DNA of 64,000 bases, from positions 638,501 through 702,500 of the forward strand of contig WPIO01000143.1 of assembly GCA_009760855.2 (NCBI GenBank). The letters run 5' to 3'. This DNA comes from Cristatella mucedo (lineage: Eukaryota; Bryozoa; Phylactolaemata; Cristatellidae). Below are positions 11,137 through 22,299 of the stretch, in pieces (position 1 is the first letter of the stretch; each line of letters starts with the position of its first letter). Position numbers and translations under genes: made by a program. The notes beneath the pieces were generated by a model. That model had not been told where the DNA came from. It was given only the letters and a program-made list of their open reading frames with translations, and did not search any database.

Positions 11137-11908
11137 TCACGACTGCGGCGGCGGAGGCGGTAGAGCGGCCAGGACGAAGCTTTCCAGCGCGAGCAGCTGA
11201 GCGCGGTCGAGCTCGTGATCGAGGCCGTGCAGGCGGTGCAGCTCGACGTTGACCCCGTGACCTCGCAGCTCCTGAGCCGTGCTCTCGCTCCAGTTAGCGG
11301 GTATCAAGGTGTCATCGTTGCTTTGCGCCATGAACAGCTTCGGAAGTGTGGCAGGGCTGCCGACGCAGTCGGCTTTACGACTACGCAGTGACTACGGACG
11401 AGAGTAAGGAAAACAATGGCAATACTAACAGTAATAATAATAGCCGCAAAGATGGAGCATGTGCATGGTGCCCAGCGAAAATTGAGCCTGCTTCTACGCA
11501 TGTGGCGCATACGGGAGAGGAGGCGCCACATCGGTTAAGGCAGTTGAGATGAAAAAGCAAGTCAGCCGCGAGTAGCTGGAGCAGAGGAGACCACTCAATG
11601 CATGCCGGGCCATGCGGAGCACGCGGTCGGAGCAAGATAAGCATCACTCGCTGGCAACAGCTCGATGATACACCAAGTACAAAATGGAAAGTAAAGACCG
11701 AGGAGAACACGGACCAGGACTCGACCCACGTGACAGCAAACCAAACCCCCAGTGGCTGGCTGTAGGCGCAAGCAAGCCATGTAGGTAGCGAGAGAGAGGG
11801 AAAATGATGTAGGAAGAAGGGAAAAGAGAGAGAAGAGGGGAACAAAGACAGAAAGGGAGAGAGAAAGGAGAGAGAGAGGAATCAGAGAGAGAGAGAGTGA
11901 GAGAGAGA

Positions 11909-11944
<36 letters not shown>

Positions 11945-14827
11945 CGAGGGAAAGAGAGAGCGAGAGAAAGAGAGAGAGACAGAGAGAAAGAAGGTGTAAG
12001 TGATGAGAGAATATGAAGGGAGGAGAGAGAAGGTAAAAGAGAAAACTAGAAGAAGCGATAGCTCAGTGTGAGCCAACGCTCACAATTGCAGAGAGCAGCA
12101 GCACAGCATCACGGCAACTAGGCGGCCACTACCTCGTAGACGCACGAGCGCTCATTCAGGAATGACGACAGTGCAAATGCACCCGCAACATTAGGAAACC
12201 TCCTAAAGGCCATGTACATGGCCAGAGCTCCACCCATGGAGAATCCACCTGCAAGGCAAAGCAGGCAATGAAGCACGAATCGCTGCCGCCGCCGCTGCTT
12301 CGGCTAAGGCAGAGCTGAGCGATCGCCTCTGACGATGCCACAGCCCGGCCCACTTCGGATTCGGGCGTGCGGTGTCGGCGGCTGCACGCACCGAGCACGA
12401 TGCTCCGAGCGGTGGCACCTGCTTCCACAGCCTCTTCGACTAGCTGGCCGGCCTGGTCACACATGTATTCGATCGACGGCAGGTCCTCGTCAACTTCGTA
12501 TGCGATTCGCTTCCGGTCGAACCACACCGCCTTCTGGCGTCCGTCGGCTAGAGTGTAGGGCCTGAACGAGCAAGCACAGGTTGTACTTAATAAATAAAAA
12601 TATGATTAATACATTTGATAAAGCGCCCTCAGAGAACGCAATTTATTTCTAGGCACTTGAAATTTGCTGCAAAAGAAGCACGATCGAATGGTTGGTGGTA
12701 GCCTGGTCAATGACAACAAGCATAACATAATTAGGGGTGACATGCACAGGGTCAGGTTATGTCTCTTCTCCTCTCTGGCAGCCAACAAGGCAGCCGGTGG
12801 CAGATCGAGCTGAAGTAGTAGCCTCGAGCGACGCCTCGCTGCCTCGAGCCCTCGGCTCCTAACAGGAAAGTGTACCTCTGCCTACAGAGCTTGGCGAGTA
12901 TGGCCTTCCCATTCAGCGTGCTACGAAAGTCTTCCGTGTAACGCCCGCATAGTCTTACAGCGAGTTACAGCTAGAGATACACATCCTCGTGCCATAATGG
13001 CGGAGCGGCATACATCCGGGATACTTTGCCACAGCCGAGAAAGTGCACTCCCAGCGCCAGGCAAATCATCGGTTAGGCGAAGCGATTCCGGACCACCTTA
13101 ATCCAGCTACCCTCTTTGACGAAAAAATGCAAAAATAAATATAAACTAATTTATGCAAGTTAAATAAATATTACTCTATTTAATTAAATTGATATAATTT
13201 TAATAACATATTTTAATATATTTACGCCACAATGACTGGAACAGAGGGCTTCTCGGCACACAAAATCATGCTTAAGGTTGGGAGCTAACCAGCTGATGGT
13301 GAGGCTCCAGTGTCCGCATGCCAGCAGTAAGGCACCGGGCCGCACGTGCCGCGATAAAAGGAACACTGCTCGCGTAATTGACTCACCGCATTGGAGCAGT
13401 CGGATAGAGTGTGCACACTTTGCCTTCACAGAAAGGTCGTCCCAGCAGTGCCTCCACACAAGACTTGATTCTTATCCCACTTTGACCTGGGAAAAATCAG
13501 AAAAGATCAAGCAGCATACTGTAGCGCTGGCAGAGCCGATCACACCAGCAAGGACCGATCCTGTCTGTTGTGCTGCAACTTTCGACAGCATTTGTTGCTA
13601 TTGGTCACCAAGCCCTTAGCGAACATCAGTAATATCGCCAGGGCAGCGTTTACATTGCACTGCAATGGCTAAGGTGCTACTGGTGCTATCTCGGTGGTAG
13701 ACTTCGGAGCGCTGACGTCAATTGGGGGAGTACCCAGTCATCCAAGAAGAGGCTCGCAAGAGTGAGGGTATTCTCGGGATATGGTCTCGGCCCACATCTC
13801 TTTGAAATACGTGCTCCCTTCTTGCCGATGTAAGTGCCAAGCTCCCGTTCGGCACAAAGCCGGGAGCACACCTCCCGCGCGGCCAAAATCCATACTCTGC
13901 TACTCCCTACCTCAACTTCGCTCCTAATTCAGCTATATTTCTCAATTTCTCTTAGTTGCGTGAGGTGAAGTCTGTCGGCAACTGCATGGGTACCGAAAGT
14001 AGGTTAGGCTTTGAATGCAGCTACAGAAAAATCATTGGCAACACCGGTTTAGTCAGTGTGGAGTTACCGACGGGAGAGGCATTGCATTACTAGGGCTCAA
14101 GGGCTGCATGCCTACACAGCTGAAAGCCGAGTACGGGCCAGCTGCTCTTCATCAGCTCGTCTTCGTCATTAGCACAGTCTCTAACCAGATAGCTCTCACG
14201 CTCGCACTCCGCCCGACGAGACGGCCGGACTCTCGCGGAAGAAGTCAGGTTCTGATCGCCTATGCTCCAGCGCATAGTCAGGTGTTCCGCCGCGTAGTCG
14301 CGGCAACGAGTCGAGAGCTGCCGCTCCCGGAGCTGCCGCTCCCGAGGAGCCCGTCGGCGCTTGTCGGCCGAGTCAGCACTCACACGTTCGCAGCTTTCGC
14401 CGAAACGCAGCACGCTGCTGCCGATTGCTGCCTTCGAGCCGCAGGCAGGCTCGCTCGCTATCTGGCGGACCGACGGCAGCGGCTCGGGCGACGGGCACGC
14501 CGGAACCAAACGGCGAGCGCCAATTGTCGTACGGCAGTCAGTCGCTACGGACTGCGAGCGCATTCTAAGAAACCGCATGGCTGAACGCGACACGATCGCT
14601 GCATGCTTCGCTGCACGGCGGGGCGAGCGAAACGACTCAAATCGAAAGCTGCGGCGGCGAGGTGCCATCACGAGGGCTCGCGTAGCTCACGGGATGCCCG
14701 ACGCAGGAGGGACGGACGCCTCACCGGATCCGTGAAAGAATATAACGATTCCCCGAGGCGAGCCGGTCGCTGCTTCGGAGGGCGTGACGATCGTCCTAAA
14801 GATCGCCGAAGAAACCTTGACTGACAT
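11137..14827 (-). CDS. LYPLAL1-like: LYPLAL1-like serine hydrolase, copy A
   Basis: An alpha/beta hydrolase of the acyl-protein thioesterase/lysophospholipase-like family. Minus-strand exons, in order: 14827-14725 (start MSVKV, ending FFHGSG), 12561-12392 (VWFDR, ending at the codon before GGFSMGG), 12248-12133 (GGFSMGGALAM, with the nucleophile Ser) and 11391-11137 (DDTLIP with the catalytic Asp; GLDHELD with the catalytic His; stop). Splice sites and phases agree at the two junctions I can test: phase 1 after the VWFDR exon and phase 0 before the last exon. The exon expected between FFHGSG and PYT was not found. Changes relative to copy B include HSADD to QSNDD beside the catalytic Asp. Cytosolic localisation is inferred, because there is no signal peptide. 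Confidence 0.8.
11790..11990. repeat. (GA)n-rich microsatellite
   Basis: An impure GA/GAGAG tract within the LYPLAL1-like copy A last intron. Copy B has a longer, purer array at 38335-38470. It encodes meaningless Ser-Leu or Arg-Glu frames. Confidence 0.9.
12595..12765 (-). mobile_element. LINE-A 3' tail fragment
   Basis: A minus-strand LINE-A 3' UTR with the stem-loop and AT-rich tail. Shared with copy B (39085-39245), so it predates the duplication. It lies in the LYPLAL1-like intron between the first exon and the VWFDR exon. Confidence 0.75.
12770..13880. other. duplicated intronic sequence without a recognised gene
   Basis: It matches 39245-40430 in copy B. The interval should contain the missing LYPLAL1-like exon 2, but I found no stretch encoding the expected PTAP-type motif on the minus strand. 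Confidence 0.5.
13890..14093 (+). mobile_element. LINE-B 3' end fragment
   Basis: Contains the LINE-B terminal segment (TTGCGTGAGGTGAAGTCTGT-like) and ends with GCATTGCATTAC, the family's ACATT-type tail. The block 13890-14475 has no counterpart in copy B. Confidence 0.7.
14094..14475. other. GC-rich sequence unique to copy A
   Basis: A GC-rich stretch with long open frames on both strands that follow from base composition. It includes a short GAGCTGCCGCTCCCG tandem near 14325. No homologous coding signal was recognised, and copy B lacks it. Confidence 0.45.
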
Positions 14828-14926
14828 GCAGCGGCCGTCGGCGACGAGAGCGCGGCGGGCAACCTTATTGCAGCTGCGTTCGTGCGGATATGCCACTCAT
14901 TCCACTGCAAAGCGCAATACTGCTTA

Positions 14927-14969
14927 TGATGTCATATCACCTGGGCCAAGCCCATGTGATATGACGTCA
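14927..14969. promoter_or_regulatory. hairpin with CRE-like site upstream of LYPLAL1-like copy A
   Basis: Two 20-base arms pair at 18 of 20 positions around a 3-base loop. The right arm ends in TGACGTCA (14962-14969), the palindromic ATF/CREB consensus. It lies about 100 bp upstream of the LYPLAL1-like start codon and between the divergent LYPLAL1-like and EFL1 first exons. Copy B has only CGACGTCA there (near 40909) and no hairpin. Any promoter function is inferred. Confidence 0.4.
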
Positions 14970-15252
14970 CATCACCAGTGCCGACCGAACGTGCTACGTT
15001 GGTCGCTCGTCTGACAGCAGCAGCAGCAGGCGCCCTATACAAGCGCCCTCGAGCCACTTGGTTGAGGGCTGTCGCGTTGCAGCAGGCTTCCTGCAGCGAG
15101 CGAGCGCGATCTATTTTATATCCGACTGTAATCGGCCCTAGTCTGGCTGAACTCAGGGTAAAAACCATCGCAGAGAAAAACCGTCGACGGTTTCTTGAAG
15201 TGGGTGTTGCATTTTTTTTAGTGTTATCTAACAAGCTTTTACAACTTATCTT

Positions 15253-15397
15253 ACAATAATTATAATCGTTTTCATAGCGCCCCAAGAGAACTTAATCTCT
15301 ATTCAGGCGCTTCACATATGCCTCAGGGCTCGAGCCCACGACCTCAGCCAGGCCTTGGTCGGAGCGAGCACCTTAACCACATGACCAAACCAGCTCT
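15253..15397 (-). mobile_element. SINE-2 insertion specific to copy A
   Basis: On the minus strand this is a full SINE-2. It has a tRNA-like head with TGGTCATGTGG (box A-like), then GGCTCGAGCCC (box B-like), then the GAATAGAGATTAAGTTCTC stem-loop and an AT-rich tail. Copy B reads through the site near 42253 (TTATCTTGAGCTGG), so it is younger than the duplication. Confidence 0.85.
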
Positions 15398-16169
15398 GAG
15401 CTGGATTAGCTACTCGTATAAGATTTTGACCTAAAAGTGCATCCGTTGCAAACGCGTGGTCAATTTTTAATACTTAAATGCTCGCATCGTGTTTGTTCGT
15501 GAACGTGTGTGCAGTGTATGCGAACTTACACCGTATGCATGTGGCTTATGTATCACTGTTCTCGTGTGCTACTAAATCCCGGTTCGCTGCTGAAGTGCTG
15601 AACGCATTGCTATGTTGAAAAGACTGTTGTGGCATATTGCTCATATTGCTGCTGCCATACTTTGCTTCCATGCATTTCTTGGCGAAACGCTCGAGGCCGC
15701 AGGCACATTATCGGGGTGATTTTGACGTGGCTTTTGAACTTGGATTTTGGTTTGTCTTGTGCTCAGTGACCCAAGAAGGAGACTAGCCAGCGATGGCGAT
15801 GCCTCAGTGGCAGCAGCGGCAGCAGCAGGAGGCATCGGTCGCCTCACAGTCTGCCAGTCGCGATCACGAAAAGCTTCTGAGAAACGCTTGCATTGTTGCA
15901 CACGTTGACCTCGGTACGTGAACCCACAGAGCCACTGCTGTGCTGACAAGGCTGCTGCGGCCAGGGTGTCCGGTGCCCTCTGACCTGGCTGGCTCAAAAT
16001 GGGTTCGGGCCGGAAAGCCGGCCGGAAGGAATACCTCGAGCACCAATCGCATTCACTTTCAGAGTCTGCAGAGCAGCGTTGGCATCGAAGTAGTAAGGTT
16101 TGAGAATATTATTGCGCTGGTGTGGCTTAGTGTTCGAGATGCTCGTCTCGACCCAAAGTCAAGGTGAAA

Positions 16170-16275
16170 ATGTAGTATTTGATGGCCGAGGTCGTGGGCT
16201 CGAGCCCTGCGGCATACTTGAAGCACCTGAATAGAAAGAACTTTTCTTAGGGTTCTATGATAAGGAATTATATTT
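16170..16275 (+). mobile_element. SINE-2, truncated
   Basis: Contains GAGGTCGTGGGCTCGAGCCC followed by a decayed GAATAGAAAGAACTT and a GGGTTCTATGA end. Shared with copy B (43025-43110), so it predates the duplication. In an EFL1 intron 1 position. Confidence 0.75.
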
Positions 16276-17063
16276 AAGGCACGATTGCTCTTAGTCACAG
16301 TTAGATGATTTAACCCACGTGAGTCAACCCGTACCACCGAAGTAGCCAGAAACCAGATCCTCTTACCCCTAACAGCTGCTTTTAGAAGTAAACCAGCCAA
16401 GCCTGGTAAAGAGGGCATGAATATTTTGCAATAGCAAGCTCAAAGATCACTATCAATATACCACAGCGTCTAGGGAGACTCGGAAGACAATGGCGACTGG
16501 TGTTCGGGGTATTTTTTCTGTTGGCATATCTTTTCCTCCTTCGTTTGCATTGGCGTACTTACATTTTGCCTGCTGCTTGCAGTCTTCACCACCAATCATC
16601 TGGTATTACTTTCTGTACAGCATCAGTAAAGCTCCTAGAAAGAGATTCACTTCTGTGAGGGTGCTATGCAACTTTAATTTTAATAGTATTATTTCCCTAC
16701 CATCATCTCGCTAAGTCCATACATGCCTGCTGCCGTGCTCAGGAGTTGCAAGCGACAGCTGAGTAGCAGCAGGGTTTTTTGCAGGCAAAACCACTCTTGC
16801 CGACAGCCTCATTGCGAGCAATGGCATCATATCGCAGCGGATGGCTGGGAAGGTGAGCACATGCCGTTCGCTCGTGCAACACTGTAGAGGTCTGCTAATT
16901 CAGGAGCCTCGTTTATGTAGATCCAGGGGGAGCCTTCGGCAGCTTCCGTACCACTTTCCCTACCACTTGTAGTTGGCAACAAAGGATTGGCTGCTGCTGG
17001 ACTAGAGCAGAAACCACCTGGGTCGTTATGCGGGAGCACCTCTTTTATGGACGAGCACATGAT

Positions 17064-17121
<58 letters not shown>
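17064..17121. repeat. (TG)n microsatellite
   Basis: About 29 TG units in EFL1 copy A intron 2. The copy B counterpart at 44099-44148 is shorter, in otherwise nearly identical flanks. Confidence 0.95.
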
Positions 17122-17126
<5 letters not shown>

Positions 17127-18712
17127 GCGCGCTTGCATAAACACGTGGTCATGCGTTCGCTGGCGTGAGCAGATCGAGGGAGAAAATGAGATGGAAAATG
17201 AAGGAGCAAAGTAGAGGGAAAAGATATGAGAGAGATGTAGAGAGATGTAGAGAGCAAGACAACAGTATGAGGGCAGTCGACCGGTGCTGCCGATGCAGCA
17301 GCCATCATTCCACGTGACCACGATGATGCCGGCTGCCGAGCATTGCGAGTGCACTAGCTTCGTTTCGTTTGGCAGCTGCGCTACATGGACAGTCGCGAGG
17401 ACGAGCAGCAGCGTGGAATAACGATGAAGTCGAGCGCCATCAGCCTGCAGCATAGCAGAGGTTTGCAGAGAGTCAGCTGCTCTGTCTTGTCCGCATCTGG
17501 CTCACCTCTCGTGCTGTGCGTCTCAGTCAGCAAGCCTGTGCAGACTTAGAGCAGCGACTCGGCCTCGAGCTATCGTCCCGGCATGGCCTACTTTGCTGTC
17601 GTTCCTGCAAGTCCTGCTTTGCATCGCTATCTCTTTTTGCTCTCGTTTTGTATCGCTATCTCTCCTGCTTCGGTCTGTTGCCAATGTTTCCTCACCCAAC
17701 GATGCCTCCCATCTCCCACTCTTTCCCCTTCTGCTTTTCTCCCACATTATTGCCCCTAGTCTATAGCTTATTCTCTTACTCTCCTCTCTCCCTCTATCTC
17801 TCCATCCCACCCTCTCACCCTGCCTTCCTGTCTCTCTCGGCTCTTACTCTTTTCTCTTTCTCTTAATACCTTACTCTCACTCCTTTCCGTGATAATGCAG
17901 TTTTGGATTGGGGTCAGTATGGCAACAAGCTGGGATGAACTCTACGTGGCGGCTTGCGGCAATCGCCCTTGCAGCTGCCTTCGTTGTATGAGTGTGTCTG
18001 TTGGCATGCTGACAGAAAAAGAAACCTGCACACTCAACTTGATGGATTCGCCCGGTCACATCGACTTCATGAGTGAGGTGCCCACAGCAATTCGTCTAAG
18101 CGACGGAGCCATCGTTCTGGTTGATGCTGTGGAAGGTGTGTGTGCACAGGTGCGTGTTGGTGTGATTCTGCCAGTGTTCATCTCTGTATGCTTGTGCTCT
18201 TGCTAGAACAGAGGTTTCAATCTTAAGGTCGAAGCCCCTTGAAGTTTCACTTTAGGGCTACACAATCTCCTAGTTGATAATTGGGACTAGGCTTCTCTTT
18301 TGTGAGAATTGTTGGAACACTGCACTAAGTTCTCCCATCGACACGATGTCATGTTCTAAAGGCAGCAACAAGTTGCTTTGCAGCTGGGCGCAGTCGTGTG
18401 TTACGTTATGTGTCTTCTCCACAAAGGCACAGACACGCTTACAGCTTTGAGCATCTGGGTCTCACATGCCGGCGGAATGCGCCCCGAGCCGCAGAAAGGC
18501 CCCCGGGCCATCAGCTGAGACGCCGCTCGTTTGGTGAGAGCTTCGAGCTGACTACCAGGTCGTTTGGTATTCCTTGCATTGTCTCGAACCACTCGGCACG
18601 TTCCCCATCAAGCGTCACTGCGAATATCTGCAGCCCAACTTGATGCTTGTCTTTGAAATCCTCGCTCAATGTGCAATAAACTCCTAGTAATAAGAGACCT
18701 TATTTCTGAAAT

Positions 18713-18894
18713 AAAATAAATAAATAAATGCTAGCTGATTTAACAGCCTCTTTTGTATAGCGACAGAAGAGCCTTTCCGGCTATCACCACCGCTTGCAGT
18801 GGCGATAAAGGATCGCACACTGCAGGATTCGAGCCCACGACCTCGGGGCCGAGGTCGTGAAAAGCAACCGCCTTACCTAGTGAGCCATTAAGGC
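18713..18894 (-). mobile_element. SINE-1 insertion specific to copy A
   Basis: A complete tRNA-derived SINE in minus orientation. Its tRNA-like head (GGTTCGA-type box B read on the minus strand) is on the right and the (ATTT)n tail on the left. It is flanked by GAAAT at 18708-18712 and 18895-18899. Copy B is uninterrupted at about 46453, confirming insertion after the duplication. Confidence 0.9.
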
Positions 18895-18949
18895 GAAATG
18901 GTCTCGACCCCCTCACCTTAACTGAAGCATTGCTAAAATCAGTAAACTG

Positions 18950-19483
18950 CTGACGAATAGAGAGGCTAGCCCGACTGGTTTCTCATTCTTTCAGACCCCC
19001 AGATCAACTAAATCTGGAGATGGAATTACTATTATAGTGTGCTCGAAAATCAACTTTAAGCCATTGCAGTACCATCGAAGCAGTCTTTTGAATCAATTGT
19101 CTTGATTTCACTAGAAAACAAGCTACCGATAGTGGTGGTAGTCAATTTCACATCAGGTACTTAGTCTTCCTTTATTTCAGATTTCTTCTGATCTCATTTT
19201 GATTCTGTGGGCTAGAAATCGATTCTTCCTCGCTATGAGTGATTTCAACGTTCACTTCGAACACTTATCTGACACCTTCAGCACTGAGTTTTGTGCATTG
19301 ACTGACTCATTATCTCTCGTGGCTCATGTGCATGGACCTACTCTTGTCAAGGGTCACACACTCGACCAAATTTTCTCATGTAAATGCACTTTGTCGTCAT
19401 TAAATATTACCAAATCCTGCAATTCTGACCACATGCAGATCTCATTCAATCTATACAGTGTGTGCCCACCTCCTCTAAAATAA
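18950..19483 (+). mobile_element. LINE-A endonuclease-region fragment
   Basis: Encodes the end of an APE-type endonuclease domain: a DFNVHFEH-like motif (about 19240), HTLDQIFS (about 19360) and SDHMQISF (about 19427). This is typical of L2/CR1 LINE ORF2. Homologous to 46500-47040 in copy B. Breaks off at 19483, where about 390 bp present in copy B are missing. Confidence 0.8.
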
Positions 19484-19622
19484 CGGCAGGAAAGGATGTG
19501 ATATAGTCGGCAGCAGGACAGTTATTGTCGTTGACGTGAGAATCGTGGAAGTGAGTTCCACAGTATAGGAAATGCGGGGCTAAAGCTGCTGTCGCCAACA
19601 GTTTTTAAGCGGAAGAATGGAA
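19484..19622 (-). mobile_element. LINE-B fragment at copy A right edge
   Basis: A minus-strand LINE-B C-terminal segment that shares distinctive bases with 47428-47580 of copy B. At about 19622 it joins the inverted Y sequence, the same junction seen in the opposite orientation at about 59958. Confidence 0.75.
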
Positions 19623-19900
19623 CAGCTAATTTCTGTAGTTATCGCTAATCATTTTAAGTGATAAATTGCTAGCCTATGCAAAGTGTCTAGATATCATTAA
19701 CTTTAATAACAGGCATCCCTTACAGCATATCCAAAGTGCCAGGAAAGACTTCACGTGCTCTGAGGACGCCGTAAAATGTTTTATTGTCATTGTCATTGTT
19801 TTCTCTAGTGGGTACCGTAAACATGATTTTTGCAGTCATTAACATTACTAGTATTGAAGTATTACTATTGACATTACATTTGCTGATTAACAATATTAAT
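19623..19900 (-). repeat. Y repeat, inverted copy of 59680-59957
   Basis: About 280 bp are the reverse complement of EFL1 intron sequence at 59680-59957 with very few differences. It contains no recognised gene. It links the right edge of copy A to an inverted LINE-A. Confidence 0.8.
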
Positions 19901-19904
19901 AATA

Positions 19905-22275
19905 TTAATGCACTTGATAAAGCGATCTCAGAGAACTCAATCTCTCTCTCTAGGCGCTTTACCTTTGCTGCAAAGTGAAATATAATTGAATGGTGAGTGA
20001 CATCATGCTTGATAAACAAACAAATTGAATAACATGGTTAGGGGTGACATGCACAGCGTCAGCATGAAAATGTGGTTAGTGGCAGCATGCACAGCGTCAG
20101 CATGCATAAGCACATCAAGGACGAATCACAGGGACCCACTAAATGCTGTCCTAAATAGGTGTGTTTTTAAGTTTCTTTTAAATGTGGTCAGGTCAGGGGA
20201 TGTTCTAGGTCGGAGGGAGTTCCAGGCTTTGAGAGCATACGAACTAAATGCACGGTCTCCAAATGATTTAAGGTTTGTACAAGGTATTTCTAGACTGTTG
20301 GATTCCGAAAAGCGGGTGGTACGAAGTTTGGCCTGATGGGGTAGTATATCTGAGAGAGATAGGCTGGAGCCATAGAATGAAGGGACCTAAAATTGAGCAA
20401 CAAAAACTTGAAGTCATTCCGTTGCCTGACAGGTAGCCAGCGTAGGTCGGCGAAAAGTGGTGTAACGTGGCAGCTGCGAAGCTCACGACAGACAAGCCTA
20501 GCAGAGGAGTTTTGTACCAGCTGCGATCGCCTGATCGCACATGCTGGTAGGCCAGTAAGCAGTGAGTTGCAGAAGTCGAGACGGGATGTCACGAATGTAT
20601 GGACCAACTTGGACGTGGTATCCATATCTAAGCAAGCCCGAATTTCAGCAACGTAATGAACCTGAAAATAGGCAAATTTGACTGTGGAGCTGATGTGGTC
20701 GTCTAATGAGAGGTCGCTTCGGAATATGACACCTAGATTTCGAGCTGATTTAACAGGAGATATGCTGACAGAGCCAATTTTGAGCGTCGGCCGTTCCACT
20801 TTCCGAATCACACCGGGTTTGCCCATAACTAGTAAGTTAGTTTTATCATCGCTTAGTTTTAGAAAGTTTGCTGCCATCCATGTTCTGATGTCATCGATAC
20901 ATGCAGCAAGTGAGTTGAGAGGATGTGAGGTGCTCGAAGGCTGGGAGGGATCAAATCAAAGGTACAACTGAGTGTCATCTGCATAGAAGTGAAAGCCCGT
21001 ATTGTGCTTGGCAATCACATCAGCAAGAGGGAGAGTATAAATCGTGAAAAGAACCGGACCTCGCATGGAGCCTTGAGGTACCCCATATTTCAGAAGTACC
21101 TCAGATGGTCTTTGTCCATTCACGTCAATACTCTGGAATCTCCCACTGAGATAGGACCTGAACCACTGTAGAGCAGTGCCAGTGATGCCCAGGCGAGATG
21201 AGAGGCGCTCTAGAAGAACTTTGTGATCGATGTATCAAAAGCTGCCGAAAGATCGAGCAAAACAAGCAGAGACACTCTACCCATGTCTGCTTTGTTAGGT
21301 AGGTCGTTGTATACCCTAAGCAATGCTGACTCTATGGAGTGATTAGCTCAAAAGCCAGACTGGAATTTTTTTACAAGATGTGAGGTTTCGATATGTAAGT
21401 TCAGCTGGTCCGCCACGACCCGTTCCAGTGCCTTTGACAGCAATGGTAGAAGGGATACTATGCGATAGTTGAAGTTGAGTTGGTAGTTGGGCGGCGGTTG
21501 CTCAAGTTCTCTGGGTCTAGTGTCGCTTTCTTGAGAAGTAGCCTGACTACTGCTTTTTTGAAAGGTGCTGGGACATAATCTTAGGCTAACGACATATTAA
21601 TGATGTTAGTTGTGCATGGAAGCAGCAGAACAATGCAACGTAGAAGCACGACAGTGGGAATAGGGTACGGTGGACTTGTTGTCTTCTTTGATTGATATAC
21701 GAGCTTTAGGACTAGATCACTAGTGACCAGCCTAAATGCAGACTTTGAGGTGCAGCCAGGAATCGTCGAACAGCATTCTAGTGGGGATGTTGTCAACGCA
21801 GGGATGGATTCCCTGATCTTGTCTATCTTCTGCACAAAGAATCGAGAGAAGCGATCGGCTAGATCATCACAAGGATCAACAGGTAAGGAGCTAATCTGGG
21901 AGCGGTTGAGGAGATGGTTTATCGTCGACATCAGCATTTTTGGATTGTGCATCCGATATTCAACAATGTTTCTATTGAAGCTAGACTTGGCCTTTGCTAG
22001 GATGGATTGGGACGACCTACAGTAATCTTCATATGCCTGTCGATGGGCAGTCAGTCCAGATCTAGTGCATACTTTTTGAAGCTTGGGCTTAGTAGACCTG
22101 GCTAGTTTAATGTCTGTGGTAAACCATAGGCCGTCTGAGCGGAAGCTCACAGTGCGTTTTGTCAGAGGTGCAAACTCGTTGAGTGTGTCAGCTAGTGTCG
22201 TGTTGCAGCTATCTACCACCAATGATGACAGATCAGAGGGAGGACTGAGCAGCAGAGATGAAACAGATATTCTCG
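19905..22275 (-). mobile_element. LINE-A, longest copy in the window
   Basis: In minus orientation: linker after the endonuclease (ADTLNEFAPLTKRTVSFRSD, about 22180), reverse transcriptase with frameshifts (FYADDTQLYL near 20980; KTNLLVMGKPGVI near 20830; SRLDFCNSLL near 20560), the FGDRAF end near 20250 and KTHLF near 20155. The 3' UTR stem-loop (near 19925) and an AT-rich tail finish it. Several stops and frameshifts make it inactive. The N-terminal endonuclease is missing. Confidence 0.85.
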
Positions 22276-22299
22276 CACCTGTTCTGGCTTTGTGAGAAC

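Larger units (their letters stand above)
15793..18149 (+). pseudogene. EFL1: EFL1 5' partial duplicate, exons 1-4 only
   Basis: Four exons with correct GT-AG sites and phases: 15793-15913, 16785-16852, 17376-17460 and 18016-18149. Together they encode the front of an EF-2-like G domain: AHVD-G-KTTLAD (G1), the GIISQRMAGK to LRYMDSREDEQ switch I region, and DSPGH (G3). The frame is open, but the GTPase-conserved AHVDHG is AHVDLG, and exon 4 has seven amino-acid changes against copy B. There is no exon 5; the NKID part of the domain appears only at 49050 onward. Alone it cannot make a working GTPase. It could be a pseudogene or an alternative 5' module spliced to the distal exons. Confidence 0.8.
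5390..19622 (+). repeat. segmental duplication, copy A
   Basis: From 5390 to about 19622 the window matches 30101 to about 47580 in the same order and orientation, apart from transposon insertions and deletions. It carries SSAT-like, LYPLAL1-like and EFL1 exons 1-4. The left breakpoint abuts a LINE-A (ATT)n tail. The right end lies inside a LINE-B fragment. Identity varies along its length, from nearly identical (about 16.58-17.54 kb and 18.15-18.70 kb) to clearly diverged. Confidence 0.9.

Noticed and set aside
14015-14671. Long overlapping frames on both strands
   Set aside because: GC-rich sequence suppresses stops in all frames. Copy B lacks the segment and no family motif is visible.
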